NCBI GenBank assembly: GCA_028818775.1
Contig: JAPPNE010000155.1
Coordinates: 1 to 58,875, forward strand
Origin: Deltaproteobacteria bacterium
Lineage (GTDB): Bacteria; Desulfobacterota; Binatia; UBA9968; JAJDTQ01
Direction of reading: 5' to 3'
DNA length: 58,875 nt
Below are positions 46,601-54,618 of the stretch, in pieces; the first letter of the stretch is position 1, and each line of letters opens with the position of its first letter. Position numbers and translations under genes: made by a program. The notes beneath the pieces were generated by a model, which saw only the letters and a program-made list of their open reading frames with translations, was not told where the DNA came from and searched no databases.

Positions 46601-47155
46601 CGGGAACAGGTCGACGATGCCGCCGCGCACGCTGAAGTCGCCGCGCTCCTCCACCAGGGGGGCGCGCGCGAAACCCAGGTTCGAGAGCTGCCACAGCAGG
46701 TGCTCCCGGTCCACTTCCTGCCCTTCCACGAAGCGCGCGCTGTGGAAGCTCTCGCGCGGAACCACGCGCTGCATCACCGCCGCCGGCGTGGTCACCACCA
46801 CCGGCGCGCGCTGCCCTGCCAGCCGGTGGAGGCCCTCCATGCGCGCGGCCATGTGGTCGGGATTCGGCGACAGGCTCTCGAACGGCAGGATGTCCCAGCC
46901 CGGGAAAAGATGCGCGCGGCTGTCGAGCGGCTTGGCCTGTTCCTCTTCTCCCAGGAAGAACAGGAGGTCGCGGAAGAGCGCTTCCGCTTCCTTCACGGTG
47001 GGCGTCAGCACGAGCAGCGGCCCGTCGAGCCCCCGCGCCGCCAGGAACACCGCGTACGCCTTGGCGCTCCCCTGGAGCCCGGAGATGCGCTTTTCGCCGC
47101 GCCATTCATGGCTCAGCAGTCGGGAGATCTTGTTGTCGAGTGAAAGGGACGCCAC
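43655..47155 (-). CDS. mfd: Transcription-repair coupling factor Mfd
   Basis: A 1166-residue DNA translocase that removes RNA polymerase stalled at lesions and recruits UvrA. The N-terminal UvrB-like domain carries FPGWDILPFESLSPNPD near residue 105, the RNA polymerase-interacting domain lies near 475-550 (HLDQGIGIYRGL), and the helicase motifs include GDVGYGKTEVAMRAAF, DEEHRFGVG, SLTATPIPRTL and LRGRVGRSSRRAYAYLL. The TRCF C-terminal domain with AYFPDDYMPSANQRL closes it. The start is taken as GTG at 47155, with GAGGT ten bases upstream; an ATG 40 codons further up runs through the divergent promoter region and is less likely. It may be the first gene of the run. Confidence 0.95.
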   Translation of the reverse strand: MASLSLDNKISRLLSHEWRGEKRISGLQGSAKAYAVFLAARGLDGPLLVLTPTVKEAEALFRDLLFFLGEEEQAKPLDSRAHLFPGWDILPFESLSPNPDHMAARMEGLHRLAGQRAPVVVTTPAAVMQRVVPRESFHSARFVEGQEVDREHLLWQLSNLGFARAPLVEERGDFSVRGGIVDLFPPGYGRPVRLEFADDRIESIREFDPRTQRSRSYREELLLLPIKEFTAGPGTSRDTLLRIEERADELGFTRKDKRALLESVREGVGFAGMEFLVPYFYDRPLPSLLDHLPRRGIVWCDQPARVEEELERFEKLVAQRAAKAAADGRFHAPAEALYLDPDGWREEAAAFRQLHSESLDTLAASEDPASGISVRSYTNTDLHTALTAPQGAERSLAPLVEHLEQWRGQRVLFVAGHPGDAQRLQQLLAYYDVDLPISERSFQEAAGASRNGPEILLGDLTQGIRLPDEGLILVTLEELWGRRKRDRSVRKRENAGHFITSLSELRQDDVVVHLDQGIGIYRGLRYLKVAGTEGEFLHLEYQGGDRLYLPIDRINLVQKFIGADGAAPVLDRLGGTSWLKLKARTRKSVVAMAKELLRVYAAREVHEGHTFPPPDQAYREFEAAFEYDETPDQEQAIADTLKDMTQSKPMDRLICGDVGYGKTEVAMRAAFTAVMDGRQVAVLAPTTILTQQHLETFRARFEPYPVRVESLSRFVTGKTVQESLKDLANGLIDVVIGTHRLLQKDVAFKNLGLVVIDEEHRFGVGHKEKLKQLRATVDVMSLTATPIPRTLHMSLSGIRDLSVIETAPPNRLAVRTYVTRYDEGVIRDAILREINREGQVFFLHNRVESIQRTGQKIMDLVPEARVTIAHGQMTPAELKKSMDRFHENEAQVLVCSAIIESGLDYPNANTIIINRADRFGLAQLYQLRGRVGRSSRRAYAYLLLPGSGTVTRDAEKRLRALQELDELGSGFKLALHDLEIRGAGNLLGREQSGQIAAVGFELYTQMMEETIHELKGEERRVAVEPEIRLGIPAYFPDDYMPSANQRLLFYKRLANLEDAEQLGEIRDEIRDRYGHYPEVVENLFRVMELRRALIRALATQIIYQDGRLSLNFHATSTLDVDRLLKLAQEDHRNFRFSPEGRLSYTPDHADWPGLIRETCELLHVIS

Positions 47156-47240
47156 CGAGCCGGTTACCTCGCGAGGGACGGGGAAGGAAGTGTACCCGAT
47201 GGGAGGCCTTGCACGCAACGATACGTCGTCCTTCGATTGT

Positions 47241-47260
47241 GTACAATCTGACGGTTGTAC
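47241..47260. promoter_or_regulatory. Palindromic operator candidate in the mfd/ATPase divergent gap
   Basis: GTACAA (47241-47246), eight bases, TTGTAC (47255-47260) form an inverted repeat in the 140-base gap between mfd and the ATPase. A minus-strand promoter can be drawn with TTGCAA, 17 bases, TACACA over the same bases, and a plus-strand one with TTGCAA (47261-47266), 17 bases, TACTTT. A regulator bound here could affect both genes. Confidence 0.4.
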
Positions 47261-47295
47261 TTGCAATATGTGCACACCATGGGTACTTTTGTTAT

Positions 47296-48486
47296 ATGAT
47301 CGAGCGCGAAATCATGCCCCGTTTGACGGCGTTGTTCCGGCAGTATCCCTTCGTGACGGTGACCGGGCCGCGGCAGTCCGGCAAGACGACGCTCTGCCGC
47401 GCGGCCTTTCCCGATCTGGCGTATGCCAACCTGGAAGCGCCCGACCAGCGGGAGTTTGCAGAATCGGACCCACGGAGCTTTCTTGCGCAGTTCAGCGAGG
47501 GGGCCGTCATCGACGAGGTGCAGCATGTTCCTGCACTGCTGTCCTATCTTCAGGTTCTCGCTGATGAGAAAGGTCGAAACAGTCTCTTCGTGCTCACGGG
47601 CAGCGAGCAGTTCAGACTCTCGGACGCCATCGGTCAGTCCTTGGCGGGGCGCACGGCGTTGCTCCGCCTGCTGCCGTTTTCTCTGGCCGAACGGCAGCGC
47701 ATGGGCCCGGACGATGACCTGGACAACATCATTTACTCGGGGTTCTATCCACGGATTCTCGATCAGGGATTGGACCCGCATCAAGCGCTCGGCGACTACT
47801 TCGAGACGTATGTCGAACGGGACGTGCGCCGGTTGGGCGAGATACGCAACCTTTCGAGCTTCAGGCGCTTCGTGCGCCTGTGCGCCGGTCGGGTAGGCCA
47901 ACTGGTGAATCTCAGCTCGCTGGGTTCGGACGCCGGCGTGTCCCACACGACCGCACGGGAGTGGCTCACCGTGCTGGAGGCGAGCTACATCATCTTTCAG
48001 CTACCTCCGTTTCACGCCAATATCCGAAAGCGTCTGGTCAAGTCACCCAAGTTTTACTTCTACGACGCAGGGCTGGCCAGCTACCTGATCGGCATTGAGA
48101 ACAAGGGGCAGGTCGCCACCCATCCCCTTCGTGGGGCCCTCTTCGAGAACATGGTCGTTGCCGAGACGCTCAAGCATCGGTTCAACAGGGGCCGGCGGTC
48201 CAATATCTTTTTTTTCCGGGATTCAAGAGGGTTGGAATGCGACATCTTCTACGAAACCGGTCGCGGCCTTGGCGCCATCGAGGTCAAGTCCGGCTCCACG
48301 GTTGCCTCCGACTACTGTGATTCGCTCAACCGCATCAGCGATCTTGTCCCGAACATCTTCGCGAGAAGCGTCGTGTACGGCGGGACAGCGCGTCAGTCCC
48401 GAGGCGATTGCGACATCGTGCCGCTGGCTCAACTGAGTGAAGTTCTCGAACGATTCGAGGTCGATGAAGAGATGCCGCTTTCGTGA
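47296..48486 (+). CDS. ATP-binding protein, AAA_14 and DUF4143 domains
   Basis: A 396-residue protein of the widespread AAA/DUF4143 family. Walker A is VTGPRQSGKTTL near residue 20-31, Walker B AVIDEVQHVP near 73-82, followed by FVLTGSEQF near 100. The C-terminal half has the DUF4143 winged-helix region (SHTTAREWLTVLEASYIIFQL) and a nuclease-like fold ending ECDIFYETGRGLGAIEVKSG, which resembles a PD-(D/E)xK site. The function of the family is not established; members are often variable between strains. The ATG is at 47296 (MIEREIMPRL). It stands alone between mfd and the UbiD cluster, with a less GC-rich coding style than its neighbours. Confidence 0.88.
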   Translation: MIEREIMPRLTALFRQYPFVTVTGPRQSGKTTLCRAAFPDLAYANLEAPDQREFAESDPRSFLAQFSEGAVIDEVQHVPALLSYLQVLADEKGRNSLFVLTGSEQFRLSDAIGQSLAGRTALLRLLPFSLAERQRMGPDDDLDNIIYSGFYPRILDQGLDPHQALGDYFETYVERDVRRLGEIRNLSSFRRFVRLCAGRVGQLVNLSSLGSDAGVSHTTAREWLTVLEASYIIFQLPPFHANIRKRLVKSPKFYFYDAGLASYLIGIENKGQVATHPLRGALFENMVVAETLKHRFNRGRRSNIFFFRDSRGLECDIFYETGRGLGAIEVKSGSTVASDYCDSLNRISDLVPNIFARSVVYGGTARQSRGDCDIVPLAQLSEVLERFEVDEEMPLS

Positions 48487-48504
48487 GGAGAAAGGAGACT
48501 TTCC

Positions 48505-48534
48505 TGGACTTTCCCGGCGCCGGTAGGCTAAATT
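48505..48534 (+). promoter_or_regulatory. Possible promoter for the UbiD cluster
   Basis: TGGACT (48505-48510), an 18-base spacer and TAAATT (48529-48534) lie 44 bases before the UbiD ATG. The motif ACTTTCC occurs twice around it. Confidence 0.35.
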
Positions 48535-48578
48535 GACGCACTCCACTCACGACCACTCCCCACGGAAAAGGACGGATC

Positions 48579-50258
48579 ATGGCGAAGACGAACGCGAGGA
48601 TCGCGAGCGCGGCGCAGGCTATACCGGAGCGGGGCTATCCCGATCTTCACGAGCACCTCCAGCGGCTGGACGACGCCGGTCTGCTGGTCCGGGTGGCGCG
48701 GGAGGTGGACAAAGACCAGGAGATGCATCCGCTGGTGCGCTGGCAGTTCCGCGGCGGCATCAAGGAGCGCGACCGCAAGGCGTTCCTGTTCGAGCGGCCG
48801 GTGGACGCCAAGGGCAAGCGCTACGACATCCCGGTGGCCATCGGCGTGCTCGCGGCCAACCGGCGCATCTACCGCATCGGGCTCGGGTGCGGCGAGGACA
48901 CGGACATCAACGCGCTGTGGGCCGAGGCCAAGACCAACCCGGTGGCGCCGGTGGAGATCCCGTCGTCGGCCGCGCCGGTGCACGAGGTGGTCTACTCGGG
49001 CGCGCAGCTCAAGACCCGCGGCAAGGGCGTGGACGGCATTCCGGTCCCCATCTCCTCCCCGGGCTGGGACAACGCGCCCTACGTGAGCGCGGCCCATTTC
49101 ATCTCCCGCGATCCGGACCACGGCGGGCACAACATCGGCACCTACCGGGCCATGATCAAGGCGCGCGACCGGGTCGGCTGCAACCCGTCCATCGAGCTGG
49201 GGCAGGGCATCTACCGGCACTGGGAGAAGTACCGGGAACGGGGCGAGAAGATGCCGGTGGCGCTGTGCATCGGTGGCGTGCCCGCCGTCTCCTACGTGGC
49301 GGCGCAGAAGCTGGCCTACGACCTCGACGAGTTCTCGGTGGCCGGGGGCCTGGTGAAGGCGCCCATCCGGGTGGTGGAGGGACGGACGGTGCCGGTGATG
49401 GTGCCGGCGGACGCGGAGATCGTCGTCGAGGGCTTCGTCTCCACCGAGTGGCTGGAGCCCGAGGCGCCTTTCGGCGAGTCCCACGGCCACGTGAACCCCA
49501 AGGAGTACAACCCCTTCATGGAGGTCACCTGCATCACGCGCCGGCGCGAGGCCGTCCTGTGCTCCATCATCAGCCAGGTGACGCCGTCGGAGTCGAGCGT
49601 CATCAAGAAGATGGCCTATGAGCCCATCTACCTGGAGCACCTGCGCGACGGCATCGGCGTCAAGAGCGTGGTGCGCGTGATGCTGCACGAGCCGCTGACC
49701 GCCACCCAGAAGCTCACGGTGATCCAGATGCGCAAGCCCACGCCCGCGGAGGTGTGGCGCGCGCTCATGGGCGCGGTGGCGTTCCGCCCGTCCATGTCCA
49801 AGATCGTCATCGCGGTGGACGAGGACATCGATCCCGACAACCTCGACGCGGTGTTCTGGGCCATGGGCTACCGCTCCAAGCCGCACCGCGACGTGCAGAT
49901 CATGCACGGCATGGACGTGGGCCACGCACCCCGGCACGACGCGCGCGGCTCGGCCGAGGACTCGTGCCTCCTGTGGGACGCTACCCTGAAGGAGAAGCTC
50001 CCGCCCATCTCGCTTCCCACGCGGGAGTACATGGAACGGGGCCGGAAGCTCTGGGAGGAGTTGGGGCTGCCGGAACTGGAGCCTCAGTCGCCGTGGTTCG
50101 GCTACTCCCTCGGCGACTGGAACGAGGAGCTGGAGCAGGAGGCCGCCCTCGCCACCCGCGGCGAGTACTGGAAGACCGGCGCCAAGATCGCGCGCCAGCG
50201 CCGTTCCACCAAGGACATCCCGCCCAACACGTCGTTCTACGGCGAGGACGAGGACTGA
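48579..50258 (+). CDS. UbiD family (prenylated-FMN) decarboxylase
   Basis: A 559-residue member of the UbiD family, which reversibly decarboxylates aromatic or alpha,beta-unsaturated acids using prenylated FMN. Conserved blocks are GGHNIGTYRAMIKARD (prFMN/metal region, near residue 184-199), VALCIGGVPAV near 228, and the catalytic EAPFGESHGHVNPKEY (near 296-311). It ends in an insertion-free C-terminal part with QSPWFGYSLGDW. No ubiX prenyltransferase gene is visible in the window, so the cofactor must come from elsewhere. It heads a plus-strand run with a crotonase, an acyl-CoA ligase and transport genes, which points to acid catabolism rather than ubiquinone synthesis. Confidence 0.9.
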   Translation: MAKTNARIASAAQAIPERGYPDLHEHLQRLDDAGLLVRVAREVDKDQEMHPLVRWQFRGGIKERDRKAFLFERPVDAKGKRYDIPVAIGVLAANRRIYRIGLGCGEDTDINALWAEAKTNPVAPVEIPSSAAPVHEVVYSGAQLKTRGKGVDGIPVPISSPGWDNAPYVSAAHFISRDPDHGGHNIGTYRAMIKARDRVGCNPSIELGQGIYRHWEKYRERGEKMPVALCIGGVPAVSYVAAQKLAYDLDEFSVAGGLVKAPIRVVEGRTVPVMVPADAEIVVEGFVSTEWLEPEAPFGESHGHVNPKEYNPFMEVTCITRRREAVLCSIISQVTPSESSVIKKMAYEPIYLEHLRDGIGVKSVVRVMLHEPLTATQKLTVIQMRKPTPAEVWRALMGAVAFRPSMSKIVIAVDEDIDPDNLDAVFWAMGYRSKPHRDVQIMHGMDVGHAPRHDARGSAEDSCLLWDATLKEKLPPISLPTREYMERGRKLWEELGLPELEPQSPWFGYSLGDWNEELEQEAALATRGEYWKTGAKIARQRRSTKDIPPNTSFYGEDED

Positions 50259-50291
50259 GCGGGCCGGCGTGACCGAAAGGAATCGTTGCCC

Positions 50292-51197
50292 ATGGACTAC
50301 AAGACGCTCAAGTGGACGGTGCACGACAACCCGTTGCGGGCGGGGGAGCCGTGCATCGGCGTGATCACCCTCAACCGTCCGGACCAGCTCAACGCCGTGG
50401 ACCCGTTGATGCGGCTGGAGCTCGACGCCCTGTGCAACGAGATCGCACGCAACTCCGTGCTCAAGGTGGTGATCCTCACGGGCGAGGGGCGGGGGTTCTG
50501 CGCGGGCGGGGACCTCACGTCGGAGGGTACCGTGCTGGGGGCGTTCGAGGGGTCCAGCGGCATCGAAGGCCCGTACAAGGAGCTGGCGGAGTATTTCCTG
50601 AACGACCTCCGCCACCGGGTGCTGCAGAGCGCCATGCGCAAGCTGGAGGACCTGCCGCAGCCCACCATCGCCGCGGTGAACGGGCCGGCGGTGGGCGTCG
50701 GCCTGGAGATGACCACGCTGTGCGACATGCGCCTCGCGTCGGAGCGGGCGCGCTTCGGCGAGGTGGCGGTGCCGGCGGGGTTCGTGCCCGAGAGCGGCGG
50801 CTCGCGCAACCTGCCCAAGCTCGTCGGCATCGGTCGCGCCATGCGCCTGATACTCACGGGCGAGATCATCGACGCCGCCGAAGCGCTGCGCATCGGGCTC
50901 GTGGACGACGTGTTCCCGCACGAAGAGCTGATGGAGCAGGCCTTCGCCCTGGCCGGGCGCATCGCCGCCAACCCCTACCTGTCGGTGCGCCACGCCAAGC
51001 GGCTGGTGAAGATGTACTGGAACTGGAACCGCACCGACGAGGGCTACCGCGAGGAGCTGGAGTCCGTGCTCGAGATCACCCGCACCAAGGACTGCCAGGA
51101 GGGCATGCGCGCGTTCCGGGAGAAGCGTCCGCCACGCTACACCTACCCCTACGACGCGGACTGGCCGTTCCCCGAGAAGACGGGCAAGAAGGAATGA
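50292..51197 (+). CDS. Enoyl-CoA hydratase/isomerase (crotonase) family protein
   Basis: A 301-residue crotonase-fold enzyme acting on acyl-CoA. The oxyanion-hole block GFCAGGDL lies near residue 68-75 and NGPAVGVGLEMTTLCDM near 133-149. The first catalytic glutamate position is kept (GLEMT), but the second (glutamate in the usual FGxPE block) is alanine here (FGEVAVPAG), and PESGGS follows. This pattern is closer to PaaG-like isomerases than to true hydratases. The ATG is set by GAAAGGAAT upstream. It follows UbiD after 33 bases and overlaps the ligase gene by four. Confidence 0.88.
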   Translation: MDYKTLKWTVHDNPLRAGEPCIGVITLNRPDQLNAVDPLMRLELDALCNEIARNSVLKVVILTGEGRGFCAGGDLTSEGTVLGAFEGSSGIEGPYKELAEYFLNDLRHRVLQSAMRKLEDLPQPTIAAVNGPAVGVGLEMTTLCDMRLASERARFGEVAVPAGFVPESGGSRNLPKLVGIGRAMRLILTGEIIDAAEALRIGLVDDVFPHEELMEQAFALAGRIAANPYLSVRHAKRLVKMYWNWNRTDEGYREELESVLEITRTKDCQEGMRAFREKRPPRYTYPYDADWPFPEKTGKKE

Positions 51198-52774
51198 CGG
51201 CCGGTTATCGGGAGATCCCGCCCAGGCTCAACATCACCCAGGAGGTGCTGGAGCGTCCGGTGGCCGCGGGCCATGGGGCGCGCACCGCGATGGTGTGGCG
51301 CGGCGGCTCGCTGAGCTACGGCGAGTTGCGCGGCCGGGTGCACGGCTTCGCCCGCGGGCTCCAGGAGTTGGGGGTTGTGCCCGGGGAGCGGGTGCTCGTG
51401 CGGATGCCCAACTCGGCGGAGTTCGCCACGGCCTTCCTCGCCGCGGTGAAGCTCGGCGCCCTCCCGGTGGTGGTCAACTCGCTCCTGGGGGTGCGGGAAG
51501 TCCAGGCCATCCTCGAGCAGACGAAGCCCCGGTTCGCCGTCACCGAGGGCTCCCGCGCCCGGGCGTTGCGCGAGCTTCGCGCGCCCATGGGGCTGGAGGC
51601 CGTGATCTGCGCCGGGGAGGCCGAGGAGGGCGAAGTCCCCTTCGATACCGTCGGCGGCGAAGCCCCGGACGACGAATCACGAAACGATATCCCCACGCGA
51701 GACACGTCCGCCCACGAGCCGGCCTTCATGGTGTGCACGTCCGGCACCACCGGCCGGCCCAAGTGCATCGTGCACGCGCATCGCTGGATCGTGGCGCTTG
51801 GGGACCTCAACCGCTATCGCCTTCCGCCCGAGCCGGAAGACGTGGTGATGGCCACGGGCGAGTGGAGCTTCATCAGCGCCCTGGGCCACAACCTGCTCTT
51901 CCCGTTGCGCAACGGCGTCACCTGCGCGGTGCTGTCGGGCCGGGCCACGCCCGAAAACGTGCTGGAGCACGTGGCCGCCTTCCGCGTCACGCTGCTGCAC
52001 TCGGTGGCCACGGTCTACCGCCGGATGCTGGCCACGGAGGGCATCGAGGACGCGTACGACATCCGCACGCTCCGGGGCGTGCACTCCACCGGCGAGGCGC
52101 TTCGCGAAGCCACGTATCGCCAGTGGAAAGCGCGCTTCGGCTGCGAGATGTACGAGCACTACGGGGTGTCGGAGTACCAGCTCGTGGTGGGGCAGGGGGC
52201 GCGTCACCCGGTGAGGCCGGGCTCGGTGGGCGTGCCGGCTCCGGACGTGGGCATCGCCATCGTCGACGAAGACGGCCGCCCGGTGGCGGACGGCGCCGTG
52301 GGCCGCACGGTTATCTCCACCCGGGACCCCGGGCTGTTCCTGGAGTATTACGGGGATTCCGAGCGCACCGAAGCGGCCCGGCGCAACGGCGTCTACGATA
52401 CCGGCGACCTGGCCTACCGGGACGCGGACGGCTACTTCTTCATCGCCGGCCGCAGCGACGACTGCTTCAAGACCCGCGGGCTCTTCCTCGTGCCCACCGA
52501 AGTGGAGAACGCGCTCCAGCGCCATCCGGCCGTGGCCGAGGCCGTGGTGGTGCCGGAGCCGGATCCCGAGATCGGCAACCGTGTCCTCGGCGTGGTGGTG
52601 CCGGCGGAGGGGCAGGGGGCGTCGGCGGAGTTGGCGGAGACCCTGCGACAGAGCCTCAGGGACGAGTTGGCCCACTACAAGGTGCCGTATCGCATCGCGT
52701 TCGCCGAGGCGATTCCCAAGAGTCCGGTGGGCAAGATCCTGCGCAACGAGGTGGCGGCGCGAAGCCGGCGCTGA
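51194..52774 (+). CDS. AMP-dependent acyl-CoA synthetase (benzoate-CoA ligase type)
   Basis: A 526-residue adenylate-forming enzyme that activates a carboxylic acid to its CoA thioester. P-loop CTSGTTGRPKC lies near residue 178-188, YEHYGVSEYQ near 319-328, YDTGDLAYRDADGYFFIAGR near 399-418 and the C-terminal lysine in PKSPVGKILRNEV near 508-520. Its proportions and motifs resemble benzoate- and 2-aminobenzoate-CoA ligases. The ATG overlaps the crotonase stop (ATGA). With UbiD and crotonase it would supply CoA esters for decarboxylation or ring/side-chain steps. Confidence 0.9.
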   Translation: MTAGYREIPPRLNITQEVLERPVAAGHGARTAMVWRGGSLSYGELRGRVHGFARGLQELGVVPGERVLVRMPNSAEFATAFLAAVKLGALPVVVNSLLGVREVQAILEQTKPRFAVTEGSRARALRELRAPMGLEAVICAGEAEEGEVPFDTVGGEAPDDESRNDIPTRDTSAHEPAFMVCTSGTTGRPKCIVHAHRWIVALGDLNRYRLPPEPEDVVMATGEWSFISALGHNLLFPLRNGVTCAVLSGRATPENVLEHVAAFRVTLLHSVATVYRRMLATEGIEDAYDIRTLRGVHSTGEALREATYRQWKARFGCEMYEHYGVSEYQLVVGQGARHPVRPGSVGVPAPDVGIAIVDEDGRPVADGAVGRTVISTRDPGLFLEYYGDSERTEAARRNGVYDTGDLAYRDADGYFFIAGRSDDCFKTRGLFLVPTEVENALQRHPAVAEAVVVPEPDPEIGNRVLGVVVPAEGQGASAELAETLRQSLRDELAHYKVPYRIAFAEAIPKSPVGKILRNEVAARSRR

Positions 52775-52804
52775 GCCTCGGCGACGCCCGACTCCCTTCG
52801 GTTC

Positions 52805-54031
52805 ATGCCCCAGGGTATCCATGCGAGACTCCAGCGGGCCGGGGGCTCTTTCGCCTACCGCAACTTCACGTACTTCTACGTGGCGGTGGTCAGCGCCTCC
52901 ATGGGCAACCAGATCCAGCGGATCGTGGACCTGTGGCTGGTCTACGAGCTGACCGATTCGCCCGCCTTCCTGGGCCTCACCGGTCTGGCCCGCGGCATTC
53001 CCATCGTGGTCTTCTCGCTGGGCGGCGGCATCATCGCCGACCGCATCGACCGCAAGAAATTCATCATGGCGATGCAGCTCGCCAGCGCCGCGGCCAACCT
53101 GCTGCTGGCGGCCTTGATCGCCGCGGACGCGGTTCGTTTGTGGCACATCCTGCTCATTTCGATGGTGAGCTCCGCCTTCGTGGCCATCAGCGCGCCCGCG
53201 CGCACCGCCATGACGCCCAACATGGTGCCCAGGAGGCTGCTGCTCAACGCCTTCGCGTTCACCTCCACCGCATGGAAGCTGGCGCAACTCGTGGGTCCGG
53301 CGGTAGCCGGCCTGATGATCGGTTTCGCGGGCACGAGCGCAACCTACGGCTTGAACGGCTGCGTCTATCTCGTGAGCGCGCTGGTGCTGGTGTTCGTCAA
53401 CTATCGGGCCACGTATGCGGGCGACGCTCAGTCGGCGTGGAGGAGCCTTGTGGAGGCCCTGTCGTTCGTCCGCGCGGAGTCGATCATCGCCGTTCTGGTG
53501 GCCATGGACGTGGTGGCGGTGTACTTCGGCAGCTTCCGCGTGCTTCTGCCCATCATCGCGGCGAGCTTCGGCATGGGGGCGGCGGGTTTCGGGCTCTTCT
53601 CGTCCGCGCCGGCGGTGGGTGCGCTGCTGGGTGCCGCGGCCATGATCGGCGTGGGCGATATCCGCTACAAGGGGCTGGTGGTGGTGGGCGGCATTCTGGC
53701 CTACGCGGTATGTCTGGCCGGCCTCGCGCTCTCTCCCTGGTTCTGGGCGTCGTTCGCGATGGTGGCCTTCCTCGGCTTCTTCGACGCCATGCAGGCCATC
53801 CCGCGGAACACCGTGATCCAGGCGGTGACGCCGGACGCGCTGCGCGGCCGGGTGTCGAGCTTCACCCGGATGTTGAGCGTGGGCATGCCCGGACTCGGCG
53901 AGGCCCAGACCGGGCTGGTAGCGTCCTTCCTGGGGTCGGCGGTCACGCTGCTGCTCGGCGCGGTCGTGTGCGCGGGCGCTACGGTTGGCATGCTCGCGTG
54001 GCGGCGCGACCTCCGGAGAGCGGACCTGTAG
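52805..54031 (+). CDS. MFS transporter (MFS_3 / enterobactin exporter-like)
   Basis: A 408-residue membrane protein with about twelve hydrophobic segments. The N-terminal loop carries GGGIIADRIDRKKFIMAMQLA near residue 75-95, the MFS signature between helices 2 and 3, and LRGRVSSFTRMLSVGMPGLG near 342 matches the second-half loop of the MFS_3 group. Such proteins export siderophores or drugs, or carry small acids. Placed 30 bases after the acyl-CoA ligase, it may move the substrate of that pathway; export of a toxic intermediate is equally possible. Confidence 0.87.
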   Translation: MPQGIHARLQRAGGSFAYRNFTYFYVAVVSASMGNQIQRIVDLWLVYELTDSPAFLGLTGLARGIPIVVFSLGGGIIADRIDRKKFIMAMQLASAAANLLLAALIAADAVRLWHILLISMVSSAFVAISAPARTAMTPNMVPRRLLLNAFAFTSTAWKLAQLVGPAVAGLMIGFAGTSATYGLNGCVYLVSALVLVFVNYRATYAGDAQSAWRSLVEALSFVRAESIIAVLVAMDVVAVYFGSFRVLLPIIAASFGMGAAGFGLFSSAPAVGALLGAAAMIGVGDIRYKGLVVVGGILAYAVCLAGLALSPWFWASFAMVAFLGFFDAMQAIPRNTVIQAVTPDALRGRVSSFTRMLSVGMPGLGEAQTGLVASFLGSAVTLLLGAVVCAGATVGMLAWRRDLRRADL

Positions 54032-54180
54032 CCATCCACTCGCCCTCCGGTGCGTGCCGGGTAACCCGGTCTCCGGGTTGCGTATCGACGACGGCATGAG
54101 GTCGACGAATCGGCTTGACTCCGCGGGCCGCGATAAAATAGACAACACATTTACCGGTGACCCCCAAGGGAGGTGATAAA

Positions 54181-54594
54181 GTGGCAGGACTGTCTCACAG
54201 CGTGATTCACGAAGCGGCCGGCGAGTTGTTGGCCGAGTTGGCCAACGAAACCGGGCGGCCGGTGTCCTGGGCGGTGCTCAACCCGCATCGAGAGCTGGTG
54301 CATTACACGCGCATGGACGGCGCGCCCTACCGCTCCAGTGTCCTCTCCCACAACAAGGGATACTCGGCCCTGTGGTTCGGCCGGGACTCGGTGGAGATCG
54401 AGAAGATGGTTGGGAACCGCGGCATCGCCGCCTACGGCGACGCCAACCTGACATCCATCGGCGGCGGGGTGCTCGTCAAGGACGGGGAGGGCGCGGTGGC
54501 CGGCGCCGTGGGCGTGAGCGGGCGCACCATGGAGGAGGACATCGAGGTGGCCGTGCGGCTGATCGACAAGTTGAAGGCGAAGGCGGGCCTCTGA
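54181..54594 (+). CDS. GlcG/HbpS-like heme-binding domain protein
   Basis: A 137-residue single-domain protein of the GlcG/HbpS (DUF336/Haem_degrading) family. The family-typical tail GAVAGAVGVSGRTMEEDIEVA and the central GGGVLVKDG place it. The start is a GTG at 54181 with a strong GGGAGGTGAT site before it; an in-frame GTG eight codons upstream is rejected for that reason. Members bind heme or degradation products, or sit as accessory subunits of oxidases, but the role is mostly unknown. It stands 24 bases before the TTT-type binding protein. A -10 like TAAAAT lies at 54134-54139. Confidence 0.8.
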   Translation: MAGLSHSVIHEAAGELLAELANETGRPVSWAVLNPHRELVHYTRMDGAPYRSSVLSHNKGYSALWFGRDSVEIEKMVGNRGIAAYGDANLTSIGGGVLVKDGEGAVAGAVGVSGRTMEEDIEVAVRLIDKLKAKAGL

Positions 54595-54618
54595 ATGGGT
54601 CCAGAGGAGGAATTTCCG

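Noticed and set aside
43712..47143. 1143-codon open frame on the plus strand
   Set aside because: It runs opposite mfd, whose helicase motifs are unmistakable; the antisense translation has no family resemblance.
47156..47275. Longer N-terminus for Mfd from the ATG at 47275
   Set aside because: The extra 40 residues are unconserved and cover the divergent promoter region; GTG at 47155 has a ribosome site and fits the family start.
48579..50258. Assigning the UbiD gene to ubiquinone synthesis
   Set aside because: The adjacent crotonase, CoA ligase and carboxylate receptor fit catabolism, and no other ubiquinone genes are near.
51677..54148. 823-codon open frame on the minus strand
   Set aside because: It is antisense to the acyl-CoA ligase and MFS genes and shows shadow composition only.
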